This document shows positions 1 to 11,205 of a DNA stretch of 64,000 nt, piece after piece. Origin of the DNA: Taxillus chinensis (Eukaryota; Streptophyta; Magnoliopsida; Santalales; Loranthaceae); contig CM042092.1 in assembly GCA_023512835.1 (NCBI GenBank), positions 13,118,498-13,182,497 on the forward strand, given 5' to 3'. How positions within the stretch are numbered: position 1 is the stretch's first letter; each line of letters opens with the position of its first letter. Made by a program: the position numbers and the translations under genes. The notes under the pieces were generated by a model. The model was not told the origin of the DNA, did not search any database, and worked only from the letters and a program-made list of their open reading frames with translations.

Positions 1-331
1 CCGCAGTAGTGTGTTAATGTACCATGGTAATGTTACAGTGCAACAATGATATGAGACGCGAATTGGTTGTGTCCCATTAAATATTATTGTAAAATTTTAC
101 ATTAATATTGATTTTTGTATAAATTTAATTAAAAAGTTTTAAAAAAATACTGAAAAGTTAGAGAAATAACAAGGATTAATGACTTATAAGAAATTTGTTA
201 AACTTAAACCTATGACAAATATTATTGTGCGAAGAGGTGATGATATTGAAATTGATAAAATTATAATTTATTTAACAAGTATGAGTGATGAAGTTTCACC
301 CATAATTTCCCAAACATTCTACTAAAGAGTT
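1..331. other. AT-rich intergenic edge, no gene seen
   Basis: No open frame with family resemblance and no recognisable repeat is visible. It lies just downstream of the F-box gene's stop codon on the minus strand and may hold its 3' flank. Confidence 0.5.
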
Positions 332-1665
332 TCACTCGTTCACTTGCTTTGCCAAACAAGCATTCGATGGGGACAATTTTGGGGCAAATGGATTATTAGT
401 TATTACCGGAGTGGGAGCTAGCAAGCTTTCTTCAATTGTGGTTTGACCAACAATGAGGCCAGAGAGTGGTGCCGTAACTGCCGCTTCACCTACTTTTGTT
501 TGGGTTTTCAAATCAAAGATAGTGACCTCGTAATCATAGCCAAAGTCTTTTCGCCGGCATATGATCAACCTGTCTTTGGCGATCCGAGAGATATCAACAC
601 TGGTGAAGGAGAAACGATACTTAAAATGAACTTCAGGGCGAAGCACCTCAAATTTAAATGTAAGATGCCGAACCCACTCGCCCTCGCTGACCATCATCCA
701 CACATATATCGCATCCCACCCGGGCGTATGCTCACCACACCATGAGTGACCTTTTGCCAAACAGAGCCTTCCTTGGAGCAATAAGAATTTTGCAATGCCA
801 TATGCAGACTCGATTGGAGGTCCCCGAAACATCCTGAAGGTTTCGTCTCTCACGTCGAACGAGATGACCATGACTTGTTCCTCTTCCTCATCAATATCGC
901 AGAAGTAGATGGCACCGTCCAAGCAGATGGAAGTGGACCTGCGAAGTCTATGACGGAGGGCGTACTCCACCCTTCTCCACGACAAACCACGAAAACAATC
1001 GCAGTTATTGTGATGATGATCATGCGCATTATTAGTTAGGGTCATCGCGTAGCATCCCCACCACGAAGTCTGTCGGGGCCCATGCTCCTGCCAAATCGCG
1101 ACCACTTTGTACTCGTCCGTGGAAGGGCTGTACCCGAACCCAACCGCAGCATCAGGAGGACACGTAGGAGGACTAGACAGCGTGCGACACTCCTGGGTGA
1201 TGGGGTTGCAGAGAATAAACTCATGGACCCGCCTGTTTCTGAACAAAAGCAAGCCATTGATGGAGTACGGCCGGCAACATATCTGTGTCTTTGAAACTTC
1301 CGAGTGTCATCAGGAATCTAAGTCGGCCGCACGGCAGCAGATAGGATAGGTCCACCCTGCCAGGCCAGCAATCCCACCAGCATGGTTGGGTGGCGATGAC
1401 CACCTCGGGAGAGGAGTCCCTGAGGCGCTTCATGTAAAGGTATAAGTTATCGCGGACCACGCGCGTCACCCCATGACTTGCTCAAGCACGCCAACTTCAC
1501 CACTTCCTGTGGTGACGCCAGCCGCAACAATACGCTCACCCGGACGTCCACCGATAGCCTCTGCAATCCTGAACCACCGTCTTCCGTTTTCCCCACTTGT
1601 ACTACTCTTTTTTCCACCTCCTCCTCCAATTTCATCCTCGCCTTCTTCCAACTACGACTCTCCAT
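332..1665 (-). pseudogene. F-box protein gene with two frame breaks
   Basis: F-box proteins are the substrate-binding subunits of SCF ubiquitin ligases. Reading down from an ATG at 1665, the first segment (to about 1450) carries an F-box core (SVDVRVSVLLRLASPQEVV, then KLACLSKSW). The frame then shifts at about 1450-1465; the next frame continues plausibly (VVRDNLYLYMKRL ... GRVDLSYLLPCG). A second shift near 1300-1330 leads into the third frame (ICCRPYSINGLLLFRN, then HEFILCNPITQEC). This last frame stays open to the stop at 332 and looks like an F-box-associated (FBA) domain of about 300 residues. The three frames join in the correct family order, so this is one gene, not three. The breaks mean a pseudogene, a sequencing or assembly error, or less likely very short introns. 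Many plant F-box genes are intronless and short-lived, which favours a recent pseudogene. Confidence 0.7.
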
Positions 1666-1738
1666 TAGTCTCCTCAATATACGCTTATGTGATTATGATC
1701 TGAATCCTTATGATGATATTGTGCCGTACGTCCGCGTT

Positions 1739-1792
1739 TATATTATATATATATATATATATATGTATGTGTATGTGTATGTATGTATATGG
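1739..1792. repeat. (TA)n/(TATG)n microsatellite
   Basis: A run of TA dinucleotides grades into TATG and TGTA units just upstream of the F-box gene start. Simple repeat only. Confidence 0.85.
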
Positions 1793-1799
1793 GTTCTGC

Positions 1800-2266
1800 T
1801 GTGATATTAGGGCATGCGTGGTCATGTTTCGCTTTCACCCATTTGGGAGATGAAGAGAACAATCTTTTATTATAATTTATTTATATTTTTTAAACTATGT
1901 CTCATCCTTTATCTACATTTTTATTATTTTAAATATTATTTTTAAAATTTTTATTTACTATTTTTTTAGAAAAAATACTTATAAATAAACAGTAAAAAAA
2001 TTTTTAATAAAAATTTATTATTTATTATCGATTCCTATACTCCATTTAAAAGTTTTTAGCTAAATTTTTTTTTTTTTATAAACCTATAAATTCTTTCTTA
2101 AATTATAAGAAAATATTAATTATGTCAAATCTAATTAAAAAATGGAAATAAATAATTATTCTCTTAATAATTTACCATAAATATATTGACAGATAAATAT
2201 AGTATATTAATCGAGATAGGCCTGTGTAAATGAATCGGCACACTTGAAAGTTCATTCAATACCTAC
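1800..2266. other. AT-rich intergenic stretch, nothing recognised
   Basis: Homopolymer-rich A/T sequence without a supported frame. It separates the F-box gene promoter side from the coding-like fragments that follow. Confidence 0.5.
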
Positions 2267-3140
2267 TTAATTAAGTTCCATGAAGTCGTCTATTGATCGC
2301 CCAGATGGTCTTGTGATAGCGGGGATGATAGTGGGAGCATAACCGAATCTTTTTACACAAATGGGGGCCTGAAGCTGCGAGTGGTCTTCGGATTTGTCTG
2401 CGCTCGAGGGATTATGGCAACGGGAGAAGGGGCTGGTATAGGAGGACGATGAAGCCCAAAGGTTGTGTTGGAAGTTCGTTCCATAGAATATACATCTATT
2501 GTCGTTAGGTACAGGTAATTCGATTGTTCTTTTTTTTAAGCCTGAAAAATATTGAAGGTTAAAGGACATATAGCAGATAGTATATGCATTAATAAAGGTT
2601 AATTAACAATATAAATCTATAACTCATATGGCTCCAAATCAGAACTGTCTCAGCCAAGACTCCAGCAATGACTTCTATTGAAAGAAAGGAACGTGATCGA
2701 TCATCATTGACGGAAACCTCCCAATTATTAAAATCAATCTAGCTAGTAGCTGTTTCACAGTCTCAAGAGATAAATATTGTTCTGGAATCAATTCATGAGA
2801 AATCTTCAGCCGTTCAGCAGAAAGCTCATATGCTTTACAATTGAATAAAATGAATTTAGTGAAAGATATATAATCTAACCATCTCTGGAATTGCAGCTTT
2901 TGGCGAAGCATTGACACAACTGGCCGGGTCAATCTGATCGATGCACTAGTACTCGAATTCGAACTGTTCTCCCCAGACTTATGTGGAATTCCCTTCCTAA
3001 ATTAAGCAACATGCTCCAGTTTCTTATCATCTTTGCACAGGATATTAACTGGAACATCAACATCAACAACATGGAGACCAGGCACATGGAAAGCCACCTT
3101 CTTCAAAAACTGGGCCAGCCACCTCCCTCTTTGGTGTAGA
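2267..3140 (-). pseudogene. Unidentified coding-like fragments, probably a decayed gene
   Basis: On the minus strand, 3140-2990 reads as one protein-like frame (RGRWLAQFLKKVAFHVPGLH, then VDVPVNILCKDDKKLEHVA). A stop follows, and the same frame continues from about 2985 to 2675 with balanced composition (LQFQRWLDYISFTKFILFNC, then LKISHELIPEQYLSLETVKQ). A further fragment lies at 2569-2267 (ending RSIDDFMELN). Length, composition and continuity across the stop suggest real coding ancestry. I do not recognise the family, and no splice junctions join the parts cleanly. It could be the 3' end of an older gene broken before MsrA, or exons of a divergent gene. Function unknown. Confidence 0.35.
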
Positions 3141-3469
3141 TTATGGTATGCGAACTAAAAAAGAACATTAGCCAGTAAAGAATATTATACCAGGCACATG
3201 GAAAGTAATTGACCTTCTGGAGGGAAAGCTGTGGTGGAAGTCTGACAACTTTTCAAAATGACTGTAAAAGAATTTTTTAAAAAAAGAAAAAGAAAAAGAA
3301 AAGAAAGAAGAAGTAGTGTTGCGTTTGCGGACTACCTCCTCAGCTTCCCAACAATGTCGGACCGACGAAAGGAACGACCCAACCTCCGAAACCGTTTACC
3401 TCTGCAACCCATAAATCGACCACCATCTCTTCTACTTCTCTCTGTAGCCCAACACCAACAATCCCGATA

Positions 3470-6400
3470 ATGAATTGGCTATACGGCGCCGGACCCCCCG
3501 GCCCCGCCGCCTCCGTTTCCGCGGTCGCTCAGGTCCCCGACGGCGACATACCTGCGGCGGGGCAGCAGTTCGCGCAGTTTGGTGCCGGGTGTTTCTGGAG
3601 CGTGGAGCTGGCGTTCCAGAGGGTGCCAGGGGTGACCAAGACCGAGGTAGGCTACAGCCAGGGGTTCGTTCACGACCCGAGCTATGGCGACGTGTGTTCC
3701 GGGAATACCAACCATTCCGAGGTGGTCCGGGTACAGTATAATCCCAAGGAGTGCACGTACGAGGACCTGTTGAGGGTATTTTGGGCCCAGCATGACCCCA
3801 CCACCCTTAATCGACAGGTCAGTGCGTTCGTTATTAATCTGTCGTGTTTTGGGTTTGACTTGTTCGAGATTATATACTTAGCTGAATCTCGTCCGTGATT
3901 GAATCCAGTTCTGATGGCTTTGCGCAAATATGTTTTATTGTTTGCTTTCTTCAAGCTGGCTTGTTCTGTGATTGAGTTGCTCTCCTCTATCTCATTTGTG
4001 TTACTACGTTGTTCTGATGCCTGGGCTTGTAACTGTTTCATCACGCACCCAATATGATGATAGAAAATGATGATAGAACTTCAAAAGAGCTTGGCTCTAA
4101 TTTGGTTTAGCAAGCTTCCTCCCAATTTCTCAATTTGGGTCCATAGTTACTGTCAGTTGCAGTTTGCAGTGAAACAGAAGAAAAATAACTGGAGAGAGTA
4201 CAAGAATTTACGTGGTTAGATCAATTGATCTACATGGGAGAGAGGGAGATTTCATATTTCAGTCGTGAAAAATACAGGGCATGAAAGCTGTCCCTTTAAA
4301 CTGCCGAGAGAAACCGTAAAATAGAAATACAATCCCAACGCACGTTACAAACTTGTCAATAATCCACCCAGTTAAAACAAACAGAAGATTGAGCCAGGTC
4401 ACCAATACGGGTCAGCAGTAAATTCACAGTCATATTAACAAATCTTTCCCTTGATTTGAATTTTTAATTGTCATCACAAGAACACCTCTCCTCTCCCCTC
4501 ATGCCCCTAAGGGCCCTAGCCTATGCCAACATTCACTAAGTCCAAGCTATGCTTGAACTTCACTGCAGTAATGGCTTTGTCAACATATCAGTTGGATTAT
4601 CTATTGTGGCTAACTTCTCTATGGCAAACTCATCACTCTCAGTGACATCTCTTATGAAGTTTAATCTGACATTTTTATGCTTTGATCTCTCATGATAAAC
4701 AAGATTCTTGGCCAAACACAAAGCACTCTGATTATCACAAAATACAACAAGTTTTGCCACATTCAAGCCCAAACTATCATTGAAACTTTGTAACCAAATC
4801 CCTTCACTCCTTCTATCAATGACGTGTATTTGGTTTCAGTTGGGGATAAAGCAACTAACAACACAACCAAGGAATGAGAAAATATAACATGTTAATGATC
4901 TTCTCTTCAAGAGATCTACACCATAATCTGAATTAGTGTAACCAACAATACCCGCAGTACAACTACTAGATTCATAAACCAGACATGTTAGTTGTACCTT
5001 TCAAATATCGCATAATCCACTTTACAGCTTTCCAGTGAGCTTTTCCAGGATTACCCATGAATCTTCTAACCACACTAATAACATGTGCAGACCATGACAT
5101 AGATTAAGCTTCTCACTACACTTGAGTAATGTACTCTTTTTCTTCCTTAGAACTTAGAGTGGTACTAGCATCAAACTTGAAATGTGCTACCAACAGAGTA
5201 CTAATTGGCTTGGATTTATCAAATTGAAAAGATTGTAACACCTTTTCAATGTATTTCTGTTGAGATAAATACAAGAGGCTTGCTTTTCTATCTCTCCAAA
5301 TCTCTATGCCCACTATCTTCTTGGCTGGACTCAAATTCTTCATCTCGAACTCACTGCTCAACAATCTTTTCAAGTTGTTAATTTTAGTTATATTGATAGA
5401 TGCAATCAACATATCATCAATATATAACAAGTATATATAAGAATTATGTAGTTTTCCCGAGTAAACACAGTTATCCTATTGATTTCGAACAAAACCTTGA
5501 GAAATCATGAATGCATCAAATCTCTTTTACTATTGCCTAGTGAGGTTACTTCAAGCCATACAAAGATTTTTTTTAGCAAACACACATGGTCTCCTCTTTT
5601 AGGATCGAGGAAGTCCTCTAGTTGTGACATGTAAATTTGTTCATCTAGACTTCCATGCAAGAATGCAGTTTTTACATCAAGTTGCTCTAGTTCAAAGTTA
5701 AAGGCACTCACTATGGTTGGAAGGACCCGAATAGTCTTATGCTTAATAATCAGAGAGAACACTTCATGATAATCAATCCCTTTCCTTTTGGAAAAACCCC
5801 TTTGTCACAAGCCTTGTTTTAAACTTTGCTGCTTCAACCCCAGAAATTCCTTCATTCCTTTTAAAAGTTCATTTGCATCCCATTGGCCTTACATTCTTTG
5901 TTAATGGGACAAGTTCCCAAGTTTTGTTCTTAACAAGAGATTCCATCTCTTCATTTATGGCAACTTACCATTCCACTGCTTCGTTATTATATGACTGAGG
6001 TTCACCAAAATCAATATTAAAATGCAAAAGCAATGGGATTAGAATCAACAATATTAGTACTATCTGAATACCTGACAGGTCTCCCTCCTTGGCCCTTGCT
6101 CACCTTGTTGTTATAGGGTTATCTTGCTCATCATTGAACTGCTTATCAATGGGTTCAATAGCAGGTTCCTCCAACACCCTATTTCGAGTTTCAGATTCAA
6201 TTTCAACATTAAATTCTATTTTCTGATTGGCATCAAGATGTATTTTACCTACAAGATCACCAAGCTCCTTGCTCTAGCCACTCACAGAAGATTCATCAAA
6301 AGTGACATTTCTACTAATGATAAATCCTGTGGTTCTTTCTTTTTTTCAGTATACCACAATCTATACCCTTTAACCCCAATAACATATTCTATAAATATGT

Positions 6401-9400
6401 ATTTTATTGCCTTGGGCTCTAGTTTACCATCATTCACATGAGCATAAACAAGACGATCAAATATCTGTAAGCTAGAATAATCATAGGGTTTTTCGTACCA
6501 TACCTCTTGAGGAGTCTTATAATCAATTGCAGTTGATAGAGATCTATTCACCAGATAAGCAGTGGTATTAGCTGCTTCAGCCCAAAACTCCTTCGGAAGT
6601 CTAGCATTTAATCGTCGTGAGCACCTAACACGCCGTATGAAAGTTTGGTTCATGTGTTCTACAACTTCATTCTATTGTGGTGCCTCACTATTCATTCCTT
6701 GTTGCAAAACTCATCAATCAATGCATTACAGAATTCCAGGCCATTATTAGTTCTCAGTGTCTTCACTGATTTTCTTGTATGTTTTTCAATCATGGTCTTC
6801 CATTCCTTGAACTTCCCAAACACCTCATCCTTTGTCTTCAGAAAAGGCACCCAAACTTTTCTAGAGTAGTCATTAATGAGAGTAATAAAATAACTGCATC
6901 CTCCATGAGATTTCACACGAGAAGGACACCACAAATCTGAATGAATATACTGGAGAATTTCAGTGGAAGTATGTTGCCCCTTACCAAACTTAACTCTGCG
7001 TTGCTTGCCCATGACACAAGTCTCACAGAATTTCAGCTTTCCAATTTCAGCACCATCCAGCAATCCCCTTTTGGCCAGAATTGACAGCCCCTGCTTACTT
7101 ATGTGACCCAATCTACGATGTCACAGCTCTGTACAATCATCAGCCTGTTTTGAAGAAGTAGAAATAGCCATTGAACTTGTCACTGAATTTCCCAATAGAG
7201 TATAAATACCATGCTGGCTTTTACCCTTCATCACAATAATGGCACCTTTAGAAACTTTTAATCTGTCCAGTACCGCCAATAAACTTTATAATCTGTCCAG
7301 CACCGCCAATAAACTTTATAATCTGTCCAGAACCACCAATAAATTTGTACCCCTTGACAGTCAAGAGTACCCAAGGAAATCAGGTTCTTCGAAGATCAGG
7401 AACATACCAGGCATCAAATGTTCTAGTGATTGCATCATATATTTGAATTTGCAACATGCCACTGCCCTTCACAGGAAGTACTTCATCATCACCCAACCTA
7501 ACATTGCCCTTCCACTCCTTGAATGAACCAATGAATGAGACCAGTTTTTGTTGAATGTCATATGATAAGATGCCCCACTTTCCATAACCCAAGTGTCTGT
7601 GGCATTGGTCGTAACCACTGTCAAAACATCACTGCCATAACACCCCCCTTCCTTTGAACTGTCCTATTGCACAACACCAGAACTAGCTTTACCAGCTGAT
7701 TCCTTTTTCTCCTTACTGTTTTTTTCGTTGTGGAAAATCTTTCTTAAAATGACCTTCCACTTTACAGCGAAAGCAACGGAGTTTTTTAGACTTCGATTTT
7801 GAATGTGACATTTCCCTTTTTCTCACTATCCCTTTCTTTGTTCCTACCTTTGCTGACAAACAGACCTGTTTTGGCATCCCCTTCATATGAACCAGATACC
7901 CTTCTCTTCAATTCTTTGGATTGCAATGCATCCTTTACATCATTGACAGAGATAGTATCCATTCCATACAGAATAGTATCAACAAAGTTTTCGTATGAAT
8001 TAGACACAGCAGAATAATGGCTTGGTCTTCTTCCTCTACCTTAACCCCTAACCCTTGTAAATCAAGAATAATCCTATTAAAACTATCAATACGATCTTTC
8101 ATAAACATTTTCAAGGTATACAAACGCCATTTCTGATAAAGATGATTAGTTAGGGATCTCTAGTAGGTTTTCTCCCCCATCCAAGGCTGCTGCACAACCC
8201 TCAAGAGCCTTCATCTTCACCTTCCACAAGGTGAAATAGTTCGACCCATCGAATTTCGCAATGTCGAATTTTTGGAACAACATTTCACCGGTACATCCCA
8301 GAATCTGAACACAACTCGGCTCTTATACCAATTATTAGTTGCAATTTGCAATAAAACTGAAGAAAAATAGCTAGAGAGAGCACAAGAATTTTACATGGTT
8401 CAATCAATTGATCTACATTCACAGGAGAGAGGGAGATTTCATATTTCAGTCAAGAAAAATACAGGGCATGAAAGCTGTCCCTTTAAACTGCCGAGAGAAA
8501 CCGTAAAATAGAAATACAATTTCAACCCACAATACAAACTTATCAATAACCCACCCAGTTAAAACAAACAGAAGATTGAGTTGGGTCTCAGATATGGGTC
8601 AGCCGTAAATTCACAATCACATTAACAGTTATTGATTATTTTCTAATAAATTTTGCTCAAGCTGTTGTGTGACAGATAGTTGAAGGGTTAAATTTTGTAG
8701 GCTTATTATGGAAGATGATATGAACAAATTCTGTGTATAGGCCATAGGATTTCGGATTTCTCTTCATTTGCCTAGGAATCTCATTATGTATAGATATTAT
8801 ATGGCTCAGGGACATATTAGGTAGGAGTAGGACACATCAACCAAGTAACTCTACATTTATTTTTATTTCTCAATTTCTGAACCGCATAACTATTCTCCAG
8901 GCTGCATCTCTGCATTGACTGGGAAAATGATAATAGAGCACCAAAACGGGATAGACAATTGAAGTTTGATTTTGCATGAAAATTAATGAAGGTGTTTACT
9001 TGGCAGATGGTTGAAGAGTTCAATTTTGTAGGATTGTTTATGAATTAACAAAATTGATGTGTACAGACCATAGGATTCTGCCTGATATTCCTAGAAATCT
9101 ATTATATGGTATCCATGTTATGATATTTTTTTTGTTCCTTTATTTATCTAGGTAATTACACTCTAGATAAAATCCTTTTTTATGATGAACTCTGATGGCT
9201 CTTCAATTCAAACAAGATTTTTACTTTCATTTTTTGTATCATACTTGTTAACTATTTACACCGAGTTTTCCAACTTATTTGGAACTAGGAGGTTGTGTAC
9301 ATTTTAGTGGAAGTGAAACTAACATGTAAAAGCATTATATTTGTGTACAATGAGTTCTCTTAGCTACTCTAAGTCATAAGTCGATTAATCAAAATTACAT

Positions 9401-10731
9401 TTGCTGGGCTCTTGCTACTGTTCATAGATTTAATTTATCATGATGTCAGTGCAAACACCTTGTCCTTCAAGCCCGCTTATTTTATTCTTGTAAGTGATGC
9501 TAGTGTTCATTAAAGTGTTTGTATTTGTATTTATTGTTACTAATGATCTTCCAAGTGAGTCCGGCAATTTTATGCTTAAATAATTTTTTTTCCATTAAAG
9601 AAGGCAATAATGTAGCATCAACTGGAATGCAGTAGTAGAAAGCGAGCCAAAGGGACTTAAGAGGGAGGGCAGATCATCTCAGCCCTTCCTTTGATACCCT
9701 GTCTGCTCGTGTACTGGTACAGATCAGGTTGGTTGACTGGAAGACTCTAAAAACTGCTGTTGGGCACTTCCGCTGTATTTCTTCATTTGACAGAGGCCCA
9801 TAAATCATAATTTGTATTGAAAATAGGGCTAGGAGTAGATGGCTGCAAGTCAAAAGAATAAGTATTGAAGACGGAGTTAATTAAATTAATTTTTACATAC
9901 AGTAGGATTTATATTCAAAGTCCCAACATTCTCTTCCGTGTCTGTCAGTATGATGGTTAATGTTGTTCATTCTAGTAGCTTTGATTTTTTTTTTTTACCT
10001 GCAAAATATAGGCATGCTACATGCAATTATGTGATGAAGTTTAATTTATCAAATTTAATAATAATATGTCCAAGAAGTACTTACATTTCTTCTTCCAAGC
10101 GTTCACAAAAGTGTAGTGCTGACGATTGATGACGAAGTAAACCCTTTTAAATCATGCGGTCTATGTCCTCTCCTTCTGTCACTGATTTTGTTCAAAATTT
10201 CTTTCACTTCTACTTTTTCTACTTGGTACAATTTCTCCAAAACCAATGAGCTAAATTGTTTAAACTGATTGGTTCTGCTTGGACAGACCAAACCACGTAG
10301 TAGTAGACATGACCATCTCAATTAAACCCAGAGTGCAGAAAGCCTGTGTTCAATCAAATCAATTGTTGTTCACCACCAGTGTAAACAATTCTGAACATCT
10401 AAATGCTCTTTCACCACTGCTTGTTTTCCCACTTCCTAGATGCAGTTTAGAACCTTCTAAGAGCCTTCTTGCTTTCCAGGCAGGTGACGTGGGAACACAG
10501 TACAGGTCCGGAATATACTTCTACACTTCAGAGCAACAGGAGGCTGCGCGAGATTCCCGTGAGATGCAGCAGAAACTTCTTGATGGGAAGATCGTCACTG
10601 AGATTCTGCCAGCAAAGAAGTTCTACCGAGCTGAGGAATACCACCAGCAGTACCTGGAGAAAGGTGGGCGATATGGCTCCAAGCAGTCCGCCTGCAAAGG
10701 TTGCAATGACCCAATCCGATGTTACGGCTAA
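3470..10731 (+). CDS. MSRA: Peptide methionine sulfoxide reductase A (MsrA), two exons
   Basis: MsrA reduces methionine-S-sulfoxide in proteins back to methionine, protecting cells from oxidants. Exon 1 is 3470-3817 (116 codons, donor CAG|gtcagt) and exon 2 is 10480-10731 (acceptor ttccag|GCA). Both are phase 0 and give 199 residues, normal for the plant family. The catalytic-cysteine motif [12 protein letters not shown] lies near residue 40; the residue after Trp is Ser where Gly is commoner. TNHSEVV and HDPTTLNRQ follow. Exon 2 supplies [31 protein letters not shown] and the C-terminal recycling cysteines ([11 protein letters not shown]). The short N-terminus has no clear transit peptide, suggesting a cytosolic isoform. 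The junction restores the standard RQ-xxD-VGTQ spacing, so the 6.66 kb intron is well supported. It carries a Ty1-copia insertion on the opposite strand. Confidence 0.93.
4151..4440 (-). repeat. 3' LTR of the intronic copia element
   Basis: Begins TGTCAGTTGC and ends ATTAACA as written on the plus strand. It matches 8333-8627 over its full length, including a long identical block (AAAGCTGTCCCTTTAAACTG and neighbours). Because the element runs on the minus strand, this is its 3' LTR. Confidence 0.9.
4441..4453 (-). other. Polypurine tract of the copia element
   Basis: Read on the minus strand the sequence directly before the 3' LTR is AAGGGAAAGATT, the position and composition of a plus-strand priming tract. 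Confidence 0.6.
4560..4772 (-). pseudogene. Copia RNase H remnant
   Basis: The frame contains [15 protein letters not shown], then [16 protein letters not shown] and [10 protein letters not shown], hallmarks of the RNase H end of copia polyproteins. It is downstream of the reverse transcriptase in element orientation and separated from it by stops. Confidence 0.88.
5115..5990 (-). pseudogene. Copia reverse transcriptase remnant
   Basis: Two open blocks (5762-5505 and 5430-5116) contain the copia signatures [20 protein letters not shown] and LYIDDMLIA (the YVDD catalytic box, here YIDD), then [10 protein letters not shown] and [14 protein letters not shown]. Upstream, 5990-5763 still shows RT N-terminal similarity ([11 protein letters not shown]). 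Stops interrupt the frame, so no functional enzyme is encoded. Confidence 0.9.
6282..7111 (-). pseudogene. Copia integrase remnant
   Basis: The minus strand encodes a GAG-pre-integrase region ([20 protein letters not shown]) followed by core motifs [20 protein letters not shown] and LRTNNGLEF. The second catalytic Asp of the usual DNG is Asn here, so the active site is lost. A frame break near 6653-6692 splits it from the C-terminal part ([20 protein letters not shown]). Confidence 0.9.
7255..7345. repeat. 30-bp tandem repeat, about three copies, within the copia element
   Basis: The unit CTGTCCAGTACCGCCAATAA plus ACTTTATAAT occurs almost three times in a row with single-base differences. 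It lies between the gag and integrase regions, in what would be protease-coding sequence, and is probably replication slippage within the element. Confidence 0.8.
7735..8330 (-). pseudogene. Copia gag remnant with defective zinc knuckle
   Basis: Two overlapping frames (8123-7935 and 8007-7786) together read as a copia gag ([20 protein letters not shown], then [20 protein letters not shown]). A CCHC zinc knuckle follows near 7740-7785, [14 protein letters not shown], in which the final Cys is replaced by Phe. A frameshift joins the two halves. Confidence 0.8.
8318..8330 (-). other. Primer-binding site complementary to initiator tRNA-Met
   Basis: Read on the minus strand the bases next to the 5' LTR are TGGTATAAGAGCC. 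This is the common plant LTR-element site TGGTATCAGAGCC with one change. Its place, immediately internal to the right-hand LTR, fixes the orientation of the element. Confidence 0.85.
8333..8627 (-). repeat. 5' LTR of the intronic copia element
   Basis: Partner of 4151-4440. The outermost base pair has drifted (TATTAG instead of TGTCAG on the plus strand), but the other end ATTAACA is kept. Confidence 0.9.
8628..10479. other. Remainder of the MsrA intron, no gene
   Basis: AT-rich intron sequence with no credible frame. It holds an imperfect duplication (8670-8806 and 9001-9112) and ends in a normal CTTTCCAG acceptor. Confidence 0.7.
8670..9112. repeat. Imperfect direct duplication, copies 331 bp apart
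   Basis: The segment starting TGACAGATAGTTGAAGGGTT at 8670 recurs from 9001 as TGGCAGATGGTTGAAGAGTT. Both run on through TTTTGTAGG and a later CCATAGGATT block, with small indels. It seems to be an old tandem duplication of intron DNA. Confidence 0.65.
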
Positions 10732-11132
10732 GTTACATTTCCACCCCACAGGTTCAAGCCGGGAGTCACCTGCTTTCATCCTGTATGTCTGTAATTGGAT
10801 TTGTTGAATAGGCTTCTGTTTTCATTATGGCATGGTATAGATACCAGTCACTTTTGCTTCATTTCAATGGCACTAGCAGTCATTGCTAGTCACATAATGG
10901 TAGTCACATTACCGCGATCACTTTTATTCATAGTCTATTTTCACTTTCACGTTGTAATCACATTGCTTGATTGAAGAACTAGTTGATTCGTGAAATCTTT
11001 ATTCAACTTTTATGAGTTTCATAAATGACATCAGCAGTCTTGCGTCTAAAATTACATTTTTGCTATTATATTTTATATATTAAATAATGAGACTGGCCTA
11101 TGATTTTTTTTGTTAGTAGCTGATCATGTTCT

Positions 11133-11205
<73 letters not shown>

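Larger units (their letters stand above)
4151..8627 (-). mobile_element. Ty1-copia LTR retrotransposon inside the MsrA intron, decayed
   Basis: Two direct repeats of about 290 bp flank internal sequence that reads, on the minus strand, gag - zinc knuckle - integrase - reverse transcriptase - RNase H. This is the copia (not gypsy) order. The flanks are GTTAC (4146-4150) and GTTAT (8628-8632), an almost perfect 5-bp target-site duplication. A primer-binding site and a purine tract sit at the expected LTR borders. All reading frames carry stops and shifts, so it is not autonomous. By eye the two LTRs differ at roughly one position in ten, implying an old insertion. Confidence 0.92.

Noticed and set aside
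443..745. Plus-strand open frame of 100 codons
   Set aside because: Antisense shadow of the F-box-associated domain, without family resemblance and starting at TTG.
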